DNA from: Fervidifonticultor sp964526945
GTDB taxonomy: Bacteria > Sysuimicrobiota > Sysuimicrobiia > Sysuimicrobiales > Humicultoraceae
Direction of reading: 5' to 3'
Length of the DNA: 8,830 bases
NCBI GenBank assembly: GCA_964526945.1
Contig: CAZGNA010000114.1
Span: 1-8,830, forward strand
Shown here one piece after another: positions 1 to 6,759 of this stretch. The notes under the pieces were generated by a model. The model ran no database searches. It worked only from the letters and a program-made list of their open reading frames with translations, and was not told the DNA's origin. The position numbers were made by a program, and so were the translations under genes. The number at the start of each line of letters is the position of its first letter. Within the stretch, counting starts at the first letter, position 1.

Positions 1-1532
1 CTGTCGACGTGAAACTTGTAGACCGAACGCAGCGCGACGACGACCGTCTCGCCCTGGACGTCCACGGGCGTGCCCTCGATGAGCAGCGCATGGCAGAGCA
101 TCTTCCGGCGCTTGATGTCCTCGAGCACGCGCGCCCACTGCCGCCGGACGTCCTCGAGGGTGACGACGCTGGTGGCGACCTCCGGCGGACTTGCGGCGGC
201 ATCCGGCGGCGTCTCGACGGGGGACGCCGCGCGGCCGGATGGGGCCGGTGGCGCGCCGGCGCCGGGCGCGACCGCGCGTCCGAACGAACCCGGCAGGCTG
301 GCCACGGTCGGCGCTGCCGGCGCACCGGCAGACGGTGCGGTGCTCGTCGGCGGTACGGCGGCCTGAGGCTTCCCCGTGCCGGCAGCGCGCCGCCCCTCCA
401 GGCGCTCCAGCCGGCTCAGCACCCCCTCCAGCGTGGGATCCATCTCGGGCCGGGCCAGCCGGATCACCGCGACCTCCAGGGCCAGCCGTGGTTGCGTGCT
501 CCACCGTGCGTCGACCACGGCCTCGTTGAGCACCCGCACGGCGCGCAGCAGGTCGGGGATCGTCAGGCCGCCGGTTTGGGCGCGCAGGCGTGCCATGCGC
601 TCCTGGGGGGCGTCGAGGATGGCGGCCGCCTCGTCACCGCACGTCTTCACCAGCAGGAGGTCGCGCACGTACTCCAGCAGCGTCCGCAGCAGCTGCCGCG
701 GGTCCTTGCCGGCGTCGGTGGCGTCCTGCGCCAGGCGCAGCGCCGCGGCCACGTCCCGGGCGATCACGGCGTCGGCCAGGGCCGCGGCCGTCTCCTCGTC
801 GACCAGCCCCAGCACGCTGGTGACCAGATCGCGGCCGATCGGCCCGTCGGCGTAGGCGCTGAGCTGATCGAGGATCGACTCGGCATCGCGGACCGACCCG
901 TCGGCGCTGCGCGCGATCTGGGCCAGCGCCGCGTCGTCGATCTCCAGCCGCTCCTGCTGGGCGATGGTGCGCAGCCGTCCGACGATCTCGGCGAACGACA
1001 CGCGACGGAAGTCGAACCGCTGGCAGCGCGACAGCACCGTCGGTGGGATCCGGTGGGGCTCGGTGGTCACCAGGATGAACACCGCGTGGGCCGGCGGTTC
1101 CTCCAGCGTCTTCAGCAGGGCGTTGAAGGCGCTGGTGGACAGCATGTGGACCTCGTCGATGATGTAGACCTTGTAGCGGCTCTGGGCCGGGGCGAGGACG
1201 ATCTTCTCCTTGAGGTCGCGGATGTCGTCGACGCTGGTGTTGCTGGCACCGTCGATCTCGATAACGTCCATGCTGGTCCCGCGGGCGATCGCCTCGCACG
1301 CGTCGCACCGGTTGCACGGCGTGGGCGTGGGCCCCTGGGCGCAGTTGAGCGCCTTGGCGAACAGGCGTGCGGTCGTGGTCTTGCCCGTCCCGCGGTGGCC
1401 GGCGAACAGGTAGGCGTGGGTCGTGCGGCCGGCCCGGATGGCGTTCTGCAGGGTCCGGGTGATGCGTTCCTGGCCGACGATCTCCTCGAACGTCTGCGGC
1501 CGCCAGCGGCGATAGAGCGACACATGGGTCAC
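1..1532 (-). CDS. dnaX: DNA polymerase III subunit gamma/tau, 3' end beyond window
   Basis: This is the AAA+ clamp-loader ATPase that helps load the beta sliding clamp and, as tau, tethers the replicative polymerase. About 510 codons are visible; the frame is open at the left edge, so the C-terminus is missing. Reading inward from the start, the protein begins MTHVSLYRRWRPQTFEEIVG, the classical DnaX opening. Walker A is GHRGTGKTT (residues 45-53), the zinc-binding cysteines are C64, C73, C76 and C79, Walker B is VYIIDEVH (122-129), and the SRC arginine-finger motif is at 168-170. An Ala/Pro-rich linker (about residues 380-450) precedes the start of the tau/C-terminal region (near SVYKFHVD). 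The GTG start at 1532 is chosen because GAGGTG lies 7 nt upstream and the conserved N-terminus begins there. No A-rich slippery heptamer is visible, so a programmed frameshift giving gamma is not evident. It is transcribed divergently from the CPBP gene across an 81-nt gap. Confidence 0.96.
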   Translation of the reverse strand, partial: MTHVSLYRRWRPQTFEEIVGQERITRTLQNAIRAGRTTHAYLFAGHRGTGKTTTARLFAKALNCAQGPTPTPCNRCDACEAIARGTSMDVIEIDGASNTSVDDIRDLKEKIVLAPAQSRYKVYIIDEVHMLSTSAFNALLKTLEEPPAHAVFILVTTEPHRIPPTVLSRCQRFDFRRVSFAEIVGRLRTIAQQERLEIDDAALAQIARSADGSVRDAESILDQLSAYADGPIGRDLVTSVLGLVDEETAAALADAVIARDVAAALRLAQDATDAGKDPRQLLRTLLEYVRDLLLVKTCGDEAAAILDAPQERMARLRAQTGGLTIPDLLRAVRVLNEAVVDARWSTQPRLALEVAVIRLARPEMDPTLEGVLSRLERLEGRRAAGTGKPQAAVPPTSTAPSAGAPAAPTVASLPGSFGRAVAPGAGAPPAPSGRAASPVETPPDAAASPPEVATSVVTLEDVRRQWARVLEDIKRRKMLCHALLIEGTPVDVQGETVVVALRSVYKFHVD

Positions 1533-1580
1533 GATGCGACACCTCGGCCCCGACTACTTCGGCGCGCGGTGGCGCCCTCC

Positions 1581-1616
1581 TTGCCGTGCGGCGCCGTCCC
1601 CGCTACGCTCTGAATG
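1581..1616 (+). promoter_or_regulatory. Sigma70-like promoter of the CPBP protease gene, leaderless candidate
   Basis: TTGCCG (1581-1586) and TACGCT (1604-1609) are separated by exactly 17 nt. The -10 hexamer ends 4 nt before the ATG at 1614, so transcription should begin at about 1614-1617, on the start codon itself. No Shine-Dalgarno sequence precedes the ATG. This is inferred from spacing and consensus match only. Confidence 0.45.
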
Positions 1617-2447
1617 GTGTCCGCGGCGCTCTACCCCCTGCCCAACGTGACCGCCGCCACGGCCGCGCTGCTCGCGCTGGCTGCCGGCGTGGCGCTCCCC
1701 GTCTACCTGCTCTTCTACCGTCCGGTCGGCGACGAGCGCACCTGGGGGCTGGCGGAGATCGGCGCCATCTCCATCCTCTTCATGCTGACCCTGCCCGTGG
1801 CCTTCGTGCTGGCGGGCGTCGCCGAGCCGCTGACTCTGGTCAGCTTCAGCGCGGCCACCTTGCTGCAGAACGGCCTCTTCGTGGGGCTGTCGGCCTACGT
1901 CGTCGCTGTCCGGTACCGGCAGGACCTCGGCCGCCTGGGCCTGCGGGCCGCCGGCTGGCCGCAGGCCGTGGCACTTGGGGTGGCCGCCGCCGTCCTGACG
2001 GTGCCCCTGGCCATGGGCGCCGAACACGCGGCGGTCTTCCTCCTCGGGCTCGCGGAAGGACCGGCGCAGGCCGCCGCCCGCGCGGCCGCCGAGCACCTGG
2101 ACGACCCGTTGCTGCCGGTGCTGTCCACGCTGGGGGGACCGCTGGAGGCGGCGTGGTTCCTGCTGCTGGTGGTGGTGGTCGTGCCCGTGGGCGAGGAGGT
2201 GTTTTTCCGCGGCCTGGTGTACGGTGCGCTGCGGGCGCGCTGGGGGGCGATCGCGGCCGCAGCGGCGAGCGCGCTGTTCTTCACGGCCGTCCACCTGCAG
2301 GTGGTGCACGCCCTGCCGATCTTCCTGCTGGGCGTGGTCCTGGCGGGGCTGTACGAGCGTACCGGGACGCTGGTCCCGGCGATCGTCGCCCACGCGGCGA
2401 ACAACGTCGTTGCGGTCGTGGCGCTGTGGCGGGGGTGGGGGTGGTGA
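1614..2447 (+). CDS. CPBP family intramembrane glutamic endopeptidase (Abi/CAAX-protease-like)
   Basis: A 277-aa polytopic membrane protein of the CPBP (Abi, Rce1-like) family, which cleaves substrates within the membrane. The three family motifs are present: EEVFFR (E194, E195, R199), the FTAVHL motif with H227, and HAANN (H260, N264). These supply the expected glutamate, histidine and asparagine active-site residues, so the enzyme looks intact. Several hydrophobic segments precede motif 1, including one near residues 15-35 and others near 50-70 and 80-100, with a Val-rich helix leading into EE. The start is ATG 1614; an adjacent GTG at 1617 is an alternative. No ribosome-binding site is visible, consistent with a leaderless message. 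The substrate is unknown, and position beside dnaX gives no clear functional hint. Bacterial relatives act in peptide maturation, bacteriocin immunity or signalling, but none of these can be assigned here. Confidence 0.88.
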   Translation: MVSAALYPLPNVTAATAALLALAAGVALPVYLLFYRPVGDERTWGLAEIGAISILFMLTLPVAFVLAGVAEPLTLVSFSAATLLQNGLFVGLSAYVVAVRYRQDLGRLGLRAAGWPQAVALGVAAAVLTVPLAMGAEHAAVFLLGLAEGPAQAAARAAAEHLDDPLLPVLSTLGGPLEAAWFLLLVVVVVPVGEEVFFRGLVYGALRARWGAIAAAAASALFFTAVHLQVVHALPIFLLGVVLAGLYERTGTLVPAIVAHAANNVVAVVALWRGWGW

Positions 2448-2561
2448 GCGTGCGCCGCCTGGCGCGTGCGGTGGTGCGGCGGCCGCAGCGGACGCGGGCG
2501 GCAGAGGCGGGGATGGTGGGCTCACGCCGCCCGGGGAGCCGTGCCGCGCGGCGCGGACTGC

Positions 2562-2590
2562 TTGACAAGTTCAGACGCACTCCTCAATTT
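2562..2590 (+). promoter_or_regulatory. Probable sigma70 promoter of the NEW3-ABC operon
   Basis: A perfect TTGACA (2562-2567) is followed after 17 nt by CAATTT (2585-2590), in an A/T-richer patch that stands out from the surrounding very GC-rich DNA. Transcription would start near 2597, leaving a leader of about 45 nt that carries GGAGGT (2631-2636) before the ATG at 2642. The -10 box is weak, so the exact start is uncertain. Confidence 0.55.
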
Positions 2591-2641
2591 GTAGGTTTCG
2601 GGGGACGTCCTGCACGGCCGAATGCCATGCGGAGGTGGGTC

Positions 2642-3814
2642 ATGCTGCGCCACGTGGGACTGACGGCAGCGCTGGTCTTGGCCTTGAGTCTGCCCGGAGG
2701 TGCGGCGCCGGCCCCTGCCGCGTCGCCGGGCTATCGGGGGATCTCGCTCTCCACGCAGTACCCTGCACAGACGGTGCGATCCGGTGAGCCGGCGTCGTTG
2801 ACGCTGACCGTCAAGAACTACGGCGAACCACCCCAGGTTGTCAACCTGCGGGTGGTGGAGGCAGCGCGGGGCTGGAAGGCGGTCTTGCTGGGCGGCGGTC
2901 GGCCGGTGGACGCGGTCTACGTCGGGCCCGACCAGGAGGTCTCGGTGACGCTGCGGCTGGAGCCGCCGGCGGGCGCGCGGGCCGGTACCTATCGGTTTCG
3001 GGTCGTGGCCGAGGGCCAGAGCAGCCGCGCCGATCTGCCGCTGCGCCTGACGCTGGGGCAGGTGCTGCCGCCGCGGCTGAGCCTGACGCCCGAGCTGCCG
3101 GTGCTGCGCGGGCCCGCCACCTCGTCGTTCAAGTACCGCCTGACGCTGAAGAACGACAGCGACCAGGACCTGCTGGTCAGCCTGGAGGCCGACGTGCCCC
3201 GGGGCGCGCAGATCAACTTCACCCCGGCGTTCGGCACCCAGCAGGTGACGAGCCTGCCGGTGAAGGCGGGCGAGTCCAAGGACCTCGACGCCGAGGTGAC
3301 GCTGCCGCGGACGACCAGCGCCGGCACGTACCCGGTCACCGTCCGCGCCGCTGGCGGCGGCGCGCGGGCCGAGGCGAAGCTGACGCTCGAGGTCACCGGG
3401 CGGCCCGACCTGTCCATCACCACGCCCGAGGGCCGGCTCTCGGGCAGCGCCAACGCCGGTCGCGACTCGACGGTGAAGCTGGTGGTCAAGAACAGCGGCA
3501 GCGCGCCGGCGCGCGACGTGGAGTTGTCGGCGTCCGAACCCAGCGGGTGGAAGGTGTCGTTCGAGCCGCAGCGGATCGACCAGATCCCGGTGAATGAACA
3601 GAAGGAAGTCACCGCCACGATCCGGCCGTCGGCCAAGGCCGTGGCGGGCGACTACATGGTCACGCTGCGGGCCAGCGCCGGTGACGTGTCGACGTCGGCC
3701 GACTTCCGGGTGACCGTGCTGACCTCCACGCTGTGGGGCATCGGCGGGATCGCCCTGGTGGCGGTGGCACTGGCCGTGGTCGGGCTGGCGGTGTCGAGGT
3801 ACGGACGGCGGTGA
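2642..3814 (+). CDS. NEW3-domain-like secreted protein with C-terminal membrane anchor
   Basis: A 390-aa extracytoplasmic protein. The N-terminus is a signal peptide (MLRHVGLTAALVLALSLPGG then an Ala/Pro-rich cleavage zone near residues 20-30). Three successive beta-sandwich repeats of the NEW3 (NPCBM-associated) or CARDB type follow at about 32-137, 143-250 and 253-358. Each contains a phrase such as LTLTVKN, YRLTLKN or VKLVVKN and ends in an AGTY or AGDY strand motif. A single transmembrane helix (about 363-384) and the basic tail SRYGRR finish the protein, so the domains face outward. The start ATG 2642 is chosen because GGAGGT sits 5 nt upstream and the signal peptide begins there; an in-frame ATG at 2627 would add five residues without a better ribosome site. 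Its stop overlaps the start of the ABC ATPase gene (GTGA). Function is unknown; the coupling suggests it is the outward-facing partner of the ABC complex. Confidence 0.85.
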   Translation: MLRHVGLTAALVLALSLPGGAAPAPAASPGYRGISLSTQYPAQTVRSGEPASLTLTVKNYGEPPQVVNLRVVEAARGWKAVLLGGGRPVDAVYVGPDQEVSVTLRLEPPAGARAGTYRFRVVAEGQSSRADLPLRLTLGQVLPPRLSLTPELPVLRGPATSSFKYRLTLKNDSDQDLLVSLEADVPRGAQINFTPAFGTQQVTSLPVKAGESKDLDAEVTLPRTTSAGTYPVTVRAAGGGARAEAKLTLEVTGRPDLSITTPEGRLSGSANAGRDSTVKLVVKNSGSAPARDVELSASEPSGWKVSFEPQRIDQIPVNEQKEVTATIRPSAKAVAGDYMVTLRASAGDVSTSADFRVTVLTSTLWGIGGIALVAVALAVVGLAVSRYGRR

Positions 3815-4752
3815 GCACCCCCGCGCCGGTCATCGAAACCCAGGGCCTGACCAAGCGCTACGGCGCGTTCACGGCCGTCGACAACCTCACCCTGCGCGTG
3901 CGCGCCGGTGAGGTCTTCGGGCTGCTGGGGCCCAACGGGTCGGGGAAGACCACGACGATCCTCATGCTGCTGGGGCTCACCGAGCCCACCAGCGGGACGG
4001 CCCGCGTGCTGGGCGAGGATCCCGCCCGCAACCCGCTGGCGGTGAAGCGGCGGGTGGGCTACCTGCCGGACTCGGTGGGCTTCTACGACGAGCTGACCGC
4101 TGTGGAGAACCTGGCCTACACCGCCCGCCTCAACGGCCTGCGCGGGCGGGAGGCCGACGAGCGCATCGACGAGGTGCTGGCCCGCATGGGCCTGGCCGAC
4201 GTAGCCCACAAACCCGTGGGCACGTTCTCGCGGGGCATGAAGCAGCGCCTGGGGCTGGCGGAGATCCTGCTCAAGCGGCCCCAGGTGGCGATCCTCGACG
4301 AGCCCACGGCCGGGCTGGACCCGCATGCCGCCCACGAGTTCCTCGACCTGATCCGCGGCCTGCGGGCCGACGGGCTGACGGTGCTGCTCTCCTCCCACCT
4401 TCTCCACCAGGTGCAGGCGGTCTGCGACCGGGTTGGGTTGTTCAACAAGGGGAAGATGGTACTGGAGGGCACGGTGGAGGAGCTGGCCCGGCGGGTGCTG
4501 GGCGGTGCCTATCGCATCAGCGTCGAGGTGACCGGCGACGACAACCTCGAGGCCGCGCTGGCCGGGCTGCCCGGCGTCGTCCGCGTGCGCCGTGAGCGCC
4601 CCGGCCTCTACACCCTCGATACCCAGGCCGACCTGCGGGGCGAGGTGGCGCGGCGCATCGCCACGACCCGGGCCAACCTGCTGGGCATCACCATCGCGCA
4701 GCCGAGCCTCGACGAGGTCTACGAGAAGTACTTCCAGGTGAGCGCGGCATGA
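3811..4752 (+). CDS. ABC-2 type transporter ATP-binding protein (NosF/CcmA-like)
   Basis: A 313-aa cytoplasmic ATPase that powers the adjacent permease. Visible motifs are Walker A GPNGSGKTT (residues 40-48), a Q-loop region GYLPDSVGFYDELT (83-96) in which Asp87 stands near the usual Gln/Glu position, the signature FSRGMKQR (139-146), Walker B VAILDEPTAGLDP (159-171) and the H-loop SSH (194-196). The SRGMK form of the signature is a variant of LSGGQ seen in the ABC-2 and NosF-like branch. About 100 residues after the nucleotide-binding core form the extra C-terminal domain common in this branch. The GTG start at 3811 overlaps the TGA of the NEW3 gene, and the stop overlaps the permease ATG, so translation is coupled along the operon. 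The transported substrate cannot be read from the sequence. Confidence 0.93.
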   Translation: MSTPAPVIETQGLTKRYGAFTAVDNLTLRVRAGEVFGLLGPNGSGKTTTILMLLGLTEPTSGTARVLGEDPARNPLAVKRRVGYLPDSVGFYDELTAVENLAYTARLNGLRGREADERIDEVLARMGLADVAHKPVGTFSRGMKQRLGLAEILLKRPQVAILDEPTAGLDPHAAHEFLDLIRGLRADGLTVLLSSHLLHQVQAVCDRVGLFNKGKMVLEGTVEELARRVLGGAYRISVEVTGDDNLEAALAGLPGVVRVRRERPGLYTLDTQADLRGEVARRIATTRANLLGITIAQPSLDEVYEKYFQVSAA

Positions 4753-5726
4753 TCCGACGGGAAGGCACACCCCAGCGCGAGGGCTCGCCGTGGACCGGCC
4801 TGTGGGCCGTGGTCCTCAAGGAGATGGCCGACCACCTCTCCAGCCCGCGAATGCGCGTGCTGGAAGGGCTGATCCTGCTCACCGCCATCGGCACCGTCTA
4901 CCTGGCCATCCAGAACATCCGCCAGACCATCGGTGAAGATCCGTTCCTGTTCCTGCGGCTGTTCACCACGGCAACGGAGCCGCTGAACTACTCGTTCGTG
5001 GCGTTCATGGGCTTCCTGATCCCCCTGACGGCGATTGCGCTGGGCTTCGACGCCGTCAACGGCGAGTACAACCGCCGGACGCTCTCCCGGGTGCTGGCGC
5101 AGCCCATCTACCGCGACGCCCTGCTGCTGGGCAAGTTCCTCGGGGCACTCTTCACGCTGACCATCACCCTGCTCGGCCTGTGGCTGCTGGTGACCGGGCT
5201 GGGGATCTACCGGCTCGGCGTGATCCCCAGCGGGGAGGAGGTCGCGCGCAGCCTGCTGTTCCTGCTGGCGACCATCGCCTACGCTGCCATCTGGCTGGCG
5301 CTGGCCATGATGTTCTCGGTGCGGTTCCGCCAGCCCGCCACCTCGGCCATGGCCGCGATGGCGATCTGGCTGTTCTTCGCGGTGTTCTGGGACATCATCG
5401 TCCGCATCGTTGCGGGCATCGTGCGGCCCGTGCAGTACGGGTTCGGGGAAGAGCAGCTAGCCCAGGCGCAGCTGCAACTGGCCCTCTCGCGCCTGTCGCC
5501 CAACACCCTCTACGCCGAGATGATCCTCGCGTTCCTCAACCCCCAGGTGCGGGCTCTGGGGCCCGTGCTCCTGGCCCAGCTCGAGGGCGCGATCCTGGGC
5601 ACGCCCCTGCCCCTCTCGCAGAGTCTGCTGCTGGTGTGGCCCCAGCTCACCGGGCTGACCGCCGCCGTACTGATCCTCTTCGCGGTGACCTACGTGAACT
5701 TCCAGCGGCAGGAAGTGCGGGCGTAG
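4749..5726 (+). CDS. ABC-2 type transporter permease (NosY-like)
   Basis: A 325-aa membrane protein forming the channel half of the ABC-2 system. Hydrophobic segments lie at about residues 35-55, 82-102, 127-150, 170-192, 198-222 and 297-317, giving six helices as expected for ABC-2 permeases. The stretch FDAVNGEYNRRTLSRVLAQP (about 100-119), followed by IYRDALLLGKFLG, is the typical ABC-2 and NosY cytoplasmic element thought to contact the ATPase. A long soluble loop (about 223-296) lies between helices 5 and 6 and is larger than in minimal ABC-2 permeases. The start ATG overlaps the preceding stop (ATGA). It is the last gene of the operon, since a roughly 200-nt gap with a hairpin and a new promoter follow. 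Confidence 0.9.
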   Translation: MIRREGTPQREGSPWTGLWAVVLKEMADHLSSPRMRVLEGLILLTAIGTVYLAIQNIRQTIGEDPFLFLRLFTTATEPLNYSFVAFMGFLIPLTAIALGFDAVNGEYNRRTLSRVLAQPIYRDALLLGKFLGALFTLTITLLGLWLLVTGLGIYRLGVIPSGEEVARSLLFLLATIAYAAIWLALAMMFSVRFRQPATSAMAAMAIWLFFAVFWDIIVRIVAGIVRPVQYGFGEEQLAQAQLQLALSRLSPNTLYAEMILAFLNPQVRALGPVLLAQLEGAILGTPLPLSQSLLLVWPQLTGLTAAVLILFAVTYVNFQRQEVRA

Positions 5727-5787
5727 CGAGCACCTTCTGGACCCCCTGCGCCAGTTGGTGGACCGGGTGCCGGCGAAGTCCCGGCTG

Positions 5788-5826
5788 CCGCGGGGGTACC
5801 GCGCCGCATGGTCCCCGCGGGGGTAC
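5788..5826 (+). repeat. Pair of 12-bp direct repeats
   Basis: CCGCGGGGGTAC occurs at 5788-5799 and again, identical, at 5815-5826, a 27-nt period. The palindrome CCCCGCGGGG (5813-5822) overlaps the second copy. The repeats lie in the gap after the ABC permease gene; no function is evident. Confidence 0.6.
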
Positions 5827-5846
5827 GGCGGTTCCGGGGGCGCCCC

Positions 5847-5883
5847 GGGGCCGCCCATTCGGCGTACTGGAGTGGGCGGCCCC
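5847..5883 (+). terminator. Strong GC hairpin, possible operon terminator
   Basis: GGGGCCGCCCA (5847-5857) is perfectly complementary to TGGGCGGCCCC (5873-5883). Three more pairs (one G-T wobble) extend the stem to 14 bp with a 9-nt loop. No T-tract follows, so it is not a classic intrinsic terminator; in very GC-rich genomes such stems may still end or protect transcripts. Its right arm also overlaps the -35 zone of the next gene's promoter. Confidence 0.4.
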
Positions 5884-5892
5884 GCACGGGTG

Positions 5893-5919
5893 TGCTAGCA
5901 TTGACGATAGATCAACTAG
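5893..5919 (+). promoter_or_regulatory. Extended -10 promoter with overlapping dyad, coiled-coil gene
   Basis: TGCTAGCAT (5893-5901) is an extended -10 element (TGN plus TANNNT). It predicts a transcription start near 5908 and a leader of about 16 nt carrying AGAGGA (5918-5923). A broken dyad covers it: CTAG-CA-TTGA (5895-5904) faces TCAA-CTAG (5912-5919), which could be a regulator site. The -35 zone is poor. Confidence 0.4.
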
Positions 5920-5923
5920 AGGA

Positions 5924-6661
5924 ATGAGCGTGTTGGAAGCCCGTGTAGACAGGCTCGAGGCGGCCCTTCAGCGACTGGCCGAGGCGCAGGCTCAGACGCA
6001 GGTGGAACTGCGCGCGCTGGCCGAGGCCCAACGGCGGACGGAGCAGCGGCTGGAGGCGTTGACGGCGCGGGTGGACACGCTGACCGCACGGGTGGATGCC
6101 CTGGCCGAGGCCCAGCGACAGACGGAGCAGCGGCTGGAGGCGCTGACCGCACGGGTGGACGCCCTGGCCGCACAATTGAGCGAACTGGTGGGGCAGGTCT
6201 CCCGACTCGCGGGCATTTTAGGAGATGTACGCGGCAGGGTGCTGGAACTCGACTACCGGGAGAAAGCGCACAGCTACTTTTTGAGGATCCTGCGGCGCAT
6301 TCAGCCGGTGACCCGGATAGAACTGGCCGCCATGGCCGAGGACGCCGAGCAGCACGCCCTTCTCTCGCTGGACGAGCACGCAGACCTCCTGCAGGCCGAC
6401 GTGGTCATCCGCGGACGGCGCCGCGACAGGGACGAAGAGTGCTACCTCGTCGCCGAGGTTTCCGCGGTGATGGACGCGCGCGACGTGGAACGGGCGGCCC
6501 GCCGGGCACGGCTGCTCGAGCGCATCACCACCGTGCCGGTAGTGGCCGCGGTGGCCGGGGAGCGCGCCACGGCCGATGCCAGCCGGGAGGCGGCGGCGGC
6601 CGGGGTCTGGCTCGTGGTCGACGGGCGCGCGTTCCCGCCGGGGAGCTCTCCCGAGAGCTGA
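5924..6661 (+). CDS. Coiled-coil protein with C-terminal possible PD-(D/E)XK-like domain
   Basis: A 245-aa protein I cannot name. Residues 1-100 form a heptad-repeat coiled coil built of LAEAQ-RT-EQRLEA-LTARVD units: a half unit (18-31) and two 28-residue units (32-59 and 60-87). The C-terminal domain begins near 104 and contains a predicted helical part, YREKAHSYFLRILRRI, then ADVVIRG (158-164) and YLVAEVSAVMDARDVERAARRA (start 174). It ends with a VPVVAAVAGE strand and GVWLVVDG. This D...E-V-S layout resembles DUF3782-like coiled-coil proteins, whose core may be PD-(D/E)XK-like, but Ser replaces the Lys of the E-x-K motif, so catalysis is doubtful. AGAGGA abuts the ATG at 5924 but is 6 nt from an in-frame GTG at 5930, which may be the true start (243 aa). 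It has its own promoter and no obvious operon partner. Function is unknown. Confidence 0.82.
   Translation: MSVLEARVDRLEAALQRLAEAQAQTQVELRALAEAQRRTEQRLEALTARVDTLTARVDALAEAQRQTEQRLEALTARVDALAAQLSELVGQVSRLAGILGDVRGRVLELDYREKAHSYFLRILRRIQPVTRIELAAMAEDAEQHALLSLDEHADLLQADVVIRGRRRDRDEECYLVAEVSAVMDARDVERAARRARLLERITTVPVVAAVAGERATADASREAAAAGVWLVVDGRAFPPGSSPES
6017..6184 (+). repeat. In-frame 84-bp tandem repeat within the coiled-coil gene
   Basis: Two consecutive 84-bp units (6017-6100 and 6101-6184), each 28 codons or four heptads, share long identical stretches such as GACGGAGCAGCGGCTGGAGG. A 42-bp half unit precedes them (5975-6016). The 84-bp period keeps the reading frame, so copy-number change would lengthen or shorten the coiled coil without breaking the protein. 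Confidence 0.85.
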
Positions 6662-6759
6662 CTGCCCGGCGCAGGTCGCCATGTCTCGTCTGGGGCCTGC
6701 TGCAGTCAGCGTCGCAGCGTGGTCGAATCAGCATACGTGGACAATCCGCGCTCGGGGCT

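Noticed and set aside
9..1613. Long plus-strand open frame of 534 codons across dnaX
   Set aside because: It is the shadow of dnaX in GC-rich DNA; its translation is rich in Arg, Gly and Gln with no motifs, while the minus strand carries all DnaX motifs.
2444..2641. Arg-rich N-terminal extension of the NEW3 protein from a GTG overlapping the CPBP stop
   Set aside because: The frame is open, but the residues are compositionally arginine-rich with no domain, the stretch contains a perfect -35 box, and the signal peptide and ribosome site mark the start at 2642.
3652..4770. Minus-strand open frame of 372 codons opposite the ABC ATPase
   Set aside because: Shadow of the ATPase gene; low-complexity His/Gln/Arg translation without recognisable domains.
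6644..6659. Palindrome AGCTCT-CCCG-AGAGCT at the end of the coiled-coil gene as a terminator
   Set aside because: The stem has only 6 bp and lies within the last codons, with no T-tract; support is too weak.
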